Source: Sphingomonas sp. R647 (lineage in GTDB: Bacteria; Pseudomonadota; Alphaproteobacteria; Sphingomonadales; Sphingomonadaceae). From it: a DNA stretch of 64,000 bases. Each line of letters begins with the position of its first letter. The stretch's first letter is position 1. Positions 59,487 through 64,000 of this stretch are shown here, piece after piece. Below the pieces are notes generated by a model that saw nothing but the letters and a program-made list of their open reading frames with translations, was not told the origin of the DNA and ran no database searches. The position numbers were made by a program, and so were the translations under genes. The stretch lies in contig NZ_JAIQXT010000010.1 in assembly GCF_020177055.1 (NCBI RefSeq), positions 1-64,000 of the forward strand. Direction: 5' to 3'.

Positions 59487-60407
59487 TCATCGGCGCCTGT
59501 GATCAAGGATCGCGATGCCAGCGCTGCGCGCCTTGTCGAACAGATTGTCCTGGATGCCGCCACCGGGGAATATGATGATCCCGCGCGGCATGAGACCGAT
59601 CACCTGATCGTTGCGCTTGAACGGCGCCGAGCCGCGGCTGTGCCGCGCAAAGTCGGGCGCAACCGGCACCTGAGGCACCTTGCGCTCGCGCGCCCAGAGC
59701 GCAGCGATATGCTCGGCACCCGTGCGCGATCCGCCGTGCAGCAGCACCATCTGCGGATGGCGGCCATGGACCTGGTCGAGCACGAGCCAGACCTTGCGAT
59801 GGTCGGCATAGTCCGCACCGCCGCTCAGATAGATGCGCGCGCCCTGCGGCACGAGCAGGGTCGCATCGGCATGGCGCCGGTCGTTTATGAATTCGCGGCT
59901 TTCAATCACCGATGCGGTCATCGCGCGCCGGTTGAGCATCGAGCCGGATCTGGGCAGCCAGGGCTTGCGCAGATAGTGGCGGAACTGCTCGGCAAACGCC
60001 TCGCGGAACGCTTCCATTGCGTCGCGGCGCTCGATCATCGTGCGGCCCTGCGCGATCAGCGTCTCGAGTTCGACAGACTTGACCTCCGAGCCGTCCTGTT
60101 CGCGCTGCGAACGTTGTTGCGCAAGTTCGTTGGCATCGAGCTGATGGTCGGCGCGCTCGGCAGCGCGGTGGAAGACATTGGCGACCCCCCAAAGCAGGTC
60201 TTCAAGCTCGGGTTCGAGCCTCGTGTCGGCAAGGCATGCCGCCATCGCATCAAAGGTGTCGGCTGCTGCCGCCTCGACCAGTCGGCCCTCGGGGAGCGGC
60301 CGTGGATCGAGTTCGTCCTCGAAGGGTCTTTGGCCATAGAGTTCGAGTTCCTGCAGCAGGTGGCTGAACTGGGTATCGCCCTCTCCTGTCGCGTGATCAT
60401 CGTCCAT
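59487..60407 (-). CDS. DUF2493 (SLOG/YspA-like) protein
   Basis: 306 residues from the ATG at 60407 (AGGAGA 8 nt upstream). The N-terminal 170 residues are helical and acidic. The C-terminal third is a Rossmann-like DUF2493 domain: RIYLSGGADYADHRKVWLVL, MVLLHGGSRTGAEHIAALWA, VIGLMPRGIIIFPGGGIQDN and AIPILDH-like AGIAILDH. The SLOG superfamily binds nucleotides or their derivatives. The family is standard in these elements, near the Toprim gene. Function unknown. Confidence 0.85.
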   Translation of the reverse strand: MDDDHATGEGDTQFSHLLQELELYGQRPFEDELDPRPLPEGRLVEAAAADTFDAMAACLADTRLEPELEDLLWGVANVFHRAAERADHQLDANELAQQRSQREQDGSEVKSVELETLIAQGRTMIERRDAMEAFREAFAEQFRHYLRKPWLPRSGSMLNRRAMTASVIESREFINDRRHADATLLVPQGARIYLSGGADYADHRKVWLVLDQVHGRHPQMVLLHGGSRTGAEHIAALWARERKVPQVPVAPDFARHSRGSAPFKRNDQVIGLMPRGIIIFPGGGIQDNLFDKARSAGIAILDHRRR

Positions 60408-60722
60408 TTCGCTATCTCCTGTCGGCTGCAGCCGCGACGCTCGCGGCCTTCCTGGCGACAACAGGCGGCGGCGCGCGCGCCCGCGCACGCCCGAGCGCAG
60501 CGGACGGCGCAGCCGGCGGGCGCCGGAGCGGGAGCGAAGGACCCGGGAGCGCGGCTAATTTGCTTCGCGATGCAAAGCGCGTCCCCGTGGGGGCGCAGCG
60601 GCGGAAAATAGCCGGGCGGACGGGTTGCGCTGGCGCACGCGCTGCCGACCCGTCGCCCTCTTGGGAAGGCGCGTGACGCGGCCTTGCGCAACCGGGATGC
60701 GGGTGAGGCTCGCTGCGAAAGG
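60408..60722. other. Intergenic region without a recognised gene
   Basis: 315 very G+C-rich bases between the DUF2493 and Toprim genes. Several frames are open only because of base composition. Short inverted repeats occur, none with a clear terminator form. Confidence 0.35.
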
Positions 60723-61745
60723 TCAGGGGCGATCCTCGGCGAACATCTGCGCCAGGATGCGGGATCGCAGGCGCGCGAGGCCGATGGCGCGAAGATCGGC
60801 ATTGAGGTCGCCACGTTCACTGTCGAGCGGCAGGACGTCGATCCCGCTCCGCGCGGCACGCTCACTCAGCACGTTGAACGCCCGGCGCCCTGCCTGGTCG
60901 GGTTCCCGAGCTACATAGAGCCGTACGAGTTCGGGCGGGAACGCGAGCGCCCCGAGATGCGCTGCAGAGAGCGCCGCGATCACCGGCAGCCTCGGGACAG
61001 CAGCACGCAGCGAGAGGATCGATTCAACGCCCTCGCCTGCTGCCATGACCGCTGCAGCTGCTCCGAACCGGACGCCATTGCCGAGCAGTTCACCCATCGC
61101 ACGGCGCGGACACGCGACCGCTGCCTTGTCGGTGCCGTCGGACCGAAGCCAGGTGCGATGCGCGCCTGAGACCTGTCCCGCGACATCGGTGACTGCCGCG
61201 ATCATCGCGGGCATCGCACGCGGCGCATCGCGGTCATCGTACGATCGCCGATACCAGCAATGCGGATGAAAGCGCAGGGCATCAAGGTCGGCGACACAGG
61301 GGACACCACGCGCGCGCAGATAGGTTTCGACCGGTGTTCCGACGATCGGTCGGGTCATCGCCAGCAGCCGTCGCGCCGCCCCGGGGGAGCCGGATCGCGC
61401 CGCCCCACGCGCGCTGTGGGCGCTGGCCGGCGCTTCTTGAGGAAGGCTGAGAAAATGCCGGGCTTCGGCAAGTGCCTCGGCGAATGTACCCGAGGCGGTC
61501 GACGCCCGAATGATGTCGAGCAGGTCGCCATGTTCGCCCGATTGGGCATCGGTCCATTTACCCGCCCGACCACCCCCGTCCGGGACATCGCGCAGGCGGA
61601 CATAGAGGCTGCGGCCTGGCGCGTTGCGCACATCTCCAACCAGCCAGTAGTTGCCCTCGCGCCGGCCATTCGAAAGATAGCGGCGGCACAGGCGCTCGGC
61701 CTGGCCGGCGAGCTTGCGCGCGATCGCGCTCGCTGAATGCGTCAT
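60723..61745 (-). CDS. Toprim-domain protein (DUF7146/primase-like)
   Basis: 340 residues. N-terminal part AIARKLAGQAERLCRRYLSN, GNYWLVGDVRNAPGRSLYV with GKWTDAQSGEHGDLLDII resembles the zinc-free phage/plasmid primase helper (DUF7146). The C-terminal Toprim domain has AVMAAGEGVESILSLRAA (Glu) and PELVRLYVAREPDQAGRRAF (D-x-D-like). Such proteins may act in replication of the element. GGGAG 8 nt before the ATG. Convergent repeats aside, it stands 66 nt after DUF6117. Confidence 0.85.
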   Translation of the reverse strand: MTHSASAIARKLAGQAERLCRRYLSNGRREGNYWLVGDVRNAPGRSLYVRLRDVPDGGGRAGKWTDAQSGEHGDLLDIIRASTASGTFAEALAEARHFLSLPQEAPASAHSARGAARSGSPGAARRLLAMTRPIVGTPVETYLRARGVPCVADLDALRFHPHCWYRRSYDDRDAPRAMPAMIAAVTDVAGQVSGAHRTWLRSDGTDKAAVACPRRAMGELLGNGVRFGAAAAVMAAGEGVESILSLRAAVPRLPVIAALSAAHLGALAFPPELVRLYVAREPDQAGRRAFNVLSERAARSGIDVLPLDSERGDLNADLRAIGLARLRSRILAQMFAEDRP

Positions 61746-61810
61746 GACGATCTCCCGCTGAGGCAGAATTGGCCGACGCCCGCGTCTTCGGGTTCAACGG
61801 CGCGGGCGCC

Positions 61811-62047
61811 TTATACGATGGGTTCGCTTGGATCGGCAGGCGGCCGGTAAAGCTCGAACGGGTTGCCCTCGGCGAGGTGACCAAATGGGGTCAGGCGATA
61901 GACGCCCTGATCAAGGGCAACGGCGCACACCACAAAGCGGGGATCGCCAGTGATCGCGTCGGCGCATTCGACCAGCGCAAGATTGCCGTCGGCTGCTGCG
62001 CGCAGCAGCGTGTCGAAATTGGCGCAATAGGCGTCGGGGATGGCCAT
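61811..62047 (-). CDS. DUF6117 family protein
   Basis: 78 residues from the ATG at 62047 (AGGAG 7 nt upstream). AIPDAYCANFDTLLRAAADG, GDPRFVVCAVALDQGVYRLT and FGHLAEGNPFELY are the layout of DUF6117, a small family found next to parB in sphingomonad elements. Function unknown. It lies 62 nt after the parB stop codon. Confidence 0.75.
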   Translation of the reverse strand: MAIPDAYCANFDTLLRAAADGNLALVECADAITGDPRFVVCAVALDQGVYRLTPFGHLAEGNPFELYRPPADPSEPIV

Positions 62048-62109
62048 GATGCTCTCCTGAGGCTGAATGGGGGGATGAGCGGGACACGCAGGTGTCCCGC
62101 TCCTCGAGT

Positions 62110-64000
62110 TCATTCGGCAGCGATTGCGAGCGAAATTCCACCCGAGTCCGCGCCCTCGCCCGACACAGTGAGGAACGCCGGAAGCGCTGCGCCTTCGCTG
62201 ACCTCAAGCAGTTCGGCCTGGGCGGGCAGTTCGGGCGTACGCAACGGCTCGGGCAGCCAGCCGGCATCCGCCATGAGCCGCTCGGCCTCACGTGCCATGT
62301 CAGGCTTTTTCAGGTGATCGATCAGCGCTGCGGTCTCGGCTCCCCTGCCCTCGGTCACCGCCTCGAGGATCCGTGCCTTGGTCACCTTGCCGAAGAAATT
62401 CTCGGCGGTGGGCGTCCAGCCGGCGGCGACCAGATCGAGACAGACGCCCCGGGCAAGGACATTGGCGTGCGCAAGCCGGCGCTCGACCATATGCGCCGAG
62501 ATGCGGCCATTGTCGTATTTGGGCGCAACCTCGAACAGCGCATTGACCGAATAGGCCGCGCAATGTGCAAACAGCTCCGCCTGAGCGCCCGCGTCGAGCA
62601 GGAGCAGCGCGTCCCACAGCTCCTTATCCGACCGGGGCAGCTGTTCCTTCCACATGGCATGACGCGCCTCGATCGCGCGCGCGGCGAGACTGTGCTGCAT
62701 GCCCGATGGCTGCACCGCGAACCCGACCTTGTTCAGGGACAGCGTCAGGCAGCTCTCGGTGCGCCCATGATAGAAGCAGGCAAGCACGAAATTGTGCAGC
62801 ACTGCGGCAAAGGCGATGGCCGGGTTGCCGGCGAGCGCGTCCTGCAAGGCAAGGGTGCGCTCTGCGGTCAGCTCGCAGACCAGTCGGTCGGGCAGAGGCT
62901 TGAGCCCCTCCTCATCCTCCTCGGTCGCCTCGCCTTCAGCGCTCGCCCTGGCCCCGGCGCCATCCGCCTCGGCGCTGCCTGCGTCAGCGCTGCAATCCTG
63001 CCCGGCCGCGACAGGCTCACGCTCGCGATCGTCCGCGCCCTCCATGTCAGGGTCCGGCGCGACAAGCGGCTCGTCCTCTGTGCGGACCCAGCCCGCCTCG
63101 ACTTCCAGCGCACCGGTGCGATTGATCGTGACGAACACCCCGGCGATCGCCATCTCGGCCGGATCATAGCTCCAGCTGCCTCCAGCCAGCTGCGCGATGC
63201 GCTCGTCAAGCGCGGTGATCTGCGCATCGACCGTATCGGGGATTTCGTCGGCATTGGCCCATTCATCCTCAAGCGCCTGCGCCTGCGCATGAAGGCTTTC
63301 GACCTCAGTGAGGTCTTCCTGCGTCGGTGGCGTGTGCAAGGGCTCAATCCTGCGCAGTCCGTGCGCAAACCCATAGGGAAGGTCGATCACCGCCTCGACC
63401 CATTTCCAGCCCTGGCTGCCGATACGCTCGGCCTCGGCGCCGAGCTTTTCGAGCACCAGGCGATCGAGCAGGGCTGCGTCCTGGAGCCAGCCGCCACGAT
63501 CCTCCTCGAACAGGTCGCGCAGGACGCAGCCGCCGCCTGCGACATAGGCATCGATGCCGACGAACAGCGCCCGCGGATCGCGCGCCGGAACTGTCGACTC
63601 GTTGAGGCGCGCGCGAATGAAATGCGCAGACTGATTATGGTGGGACTGTACCAGCTCCCAGACCTGCTCCTGTCGCGCATGGTCATCACAGACGGTAAAC
63701 GCCATCAGCTGCTCGAGGCTCATGCCATCAGCGGCATAAACCTCATGCAGGGCCGGCGAGACACTGGCGAGCTTCAGTCGCTGGCGCACCACGGCGGGGG
63801 TGACATGAAAGCGCGCCGCGACATCCTCAATCCCGTCGCCCTGCTCGACCAGCATTTTCATGCCGCGGAATTCGTCAAGCGGATGCAGCGCTTCGCGATG
63901 GGTGTTCTCGGCATAGCTGTCCTCCTCGGCCGAGATCGCTGCGTCGGCTGGCTTGACGATGCAGGGGACGAGCGCGTCGGAGGCGAGGCGCTTGCGCCGG
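62110..64000 (-). CDS. parB: ParB/RepB/Spo0J family partition protein, N-terminus beyond window
   Basis: Reading on the minus strand, the open frame continues past 63861 to the right edge (residues RRKRLASDALVPCIVKPADA at the edge), so the gene is cut. The part seen has the ParB nuclease/partition opening AENTHREALHPLDEFRGMKM, then the HTH VAARFHVTPAVVRQRLKLA; the remaining 450 residues are a long C-terminal region with an acidic stretch (about 270-310) rich in Glu and Asp. ParB would serve segregation of the element, but no ParA was found in the window. Confidence 0.9.
   Translation of the reverse strand, partial: RRKRLASDALVPCIVKPADAAISAEEDSYAENTHREALHPLDEFRGMKMLVEQGDGIEDVAARFHVTPAVVRQRLKLASVSPALHEVYAADGMSLEQLMAFTVCDDHARQEQVWELVQSHHNQSAHFIRARLNESTVPARDPRALFVGIDAYVAGGGCVLRDLFEEDRGGWLQDAALLDRLVLEKLGAEAERIGSQGWKWVEAVIDLPYGFAHGLRRIEPLHTPPTQEDLTEVESLHAQAQALEDEWANADEIPDTVDAQITALDERIAQLAGGSWSYDPAEMAIAGVFVTINRTGALEVEAGWVRTEDEPLVAPDPDMEGADDREREPVAAGQDCSADAGSAEADGAGARASAEGEATEEDEEGLKPLPDRLVCELTAERTLALQDALAGNPAIAFAAVLHNFVLACFYHGRTESCLTLSLNKVGFAVQPSGMQHSLAARAIEARHAMWKEQLPRSDKELWDALLLLDAGAQAELFAHCAAYSVNALFEVAPKYDNGRISAHMVERRLAHANVLARGVCLDLVAAGWTPTAENFFGKVTKARILEAVTEGRGAETAALIDHLKKPDMAREAERLMADAGWLPEPLRTPELPAQAELLEVSEGAALPAFLTVSGEGADSGGISLAIAAE

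Noticed and set aside
58485..60611. 708-codon plus-strand open frame
   Set aside because: It runs antisense to three supported genes (MNT-HEPN, sigma-like, DUF2493) that have ribosome sites; no domain seen in it.

Overview
The window looks like DNA from an alphaproteobacterium of the order Sphingomonadales. Most of it is G+C rich with clear Shine-Dalgarno sites, and it carries families I associate with sphingomonads (DUF6961-, DUF6117- and DUF6894-like proteins, a Trb-type integrative element with DUF2274, DUF2285, DUF736 and DUF2840 genes). This placement is inference from gene content; no rRNA or tRNA gene was found.

Region 1 (1-7960, all minus strand) is a visibly A+T-rich cell-surface polysaccharide locus: a cut-off mannose-1-phosphate guanylyltransferase, a Wzx-like flippase, a Wzy-like polymerase, a left-handed beta-helix acyltransferase, two glycosyltransferases, a CMP-sugar cytidylyltransferase and a large CBS-NeuB-SAF-TIM-barrel fusion. 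The last two argue for a nonulosonic (sialic-like) acid in the polymer. A 1.4-kb stretch without a convincing gene (7961-9375) separates it from galU and ugd (9376-11693), which make UDP-glucose and UDP-glucuronate.

Region 2 (11.8-29.8 kb) is a mixed, chromosome-like block: VanZ-like protein, FAD-linked oxidase, patatin lipoprotein, a winged-helix/TolB-like/TPR regulator, a three-gene set headed by a protein with a 14-residue tandem repeat, a histidine kinase with its response regulator, an NYN-domain protein, a MarR-like regulator, a LuxR-type regulator with a C-terminal membrane anchor, and a RadC-like JAMM protein. Two tiny paralogous Cys/His proteins (13555-13698 and 21696-21836) lie 8 kb apart.

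Region 3 (about 29.8-50.8 kb, minus strand) is the transfer module of an integrative conjugative element (or related plasmid): trbBCDEJ-trbK-trbLFGI plus DUF2274, a CopG-like protein, the TraG/VirD4 coupling protein, a DUF3363 relaxase, a lytic transglycosylase, DUF736, a TraF-like peptidase, DUF2840, an AlpA-like HTH protein, DUF2285 and a second DUF736. Stop/start overlaps of the ATGA or TGATG type couple most of these genes.

Region 4 (50.9-58.0 kb) looks like cargo: an A+T-rich membrane acyltransferase, a broken azoreductase, an aldo/keto reductase divergent from a LysR regulator, a DUF6894 protein, an HWE histidine kinase and an SRPBCC protein. Region 5 (58.1-64.0 kb, minus strand) returns to element maintenance genes: a nucleotidyltransferase-HEPN protein, a small sigma-region-4-like protein, a DUF2493 (SLOG-like) protein, a Toprim protein, a DUF6117 protein and ParB, which runs off the right edge. 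No integrase, attachment site, insertion sequence or CRISPR array was recognised.
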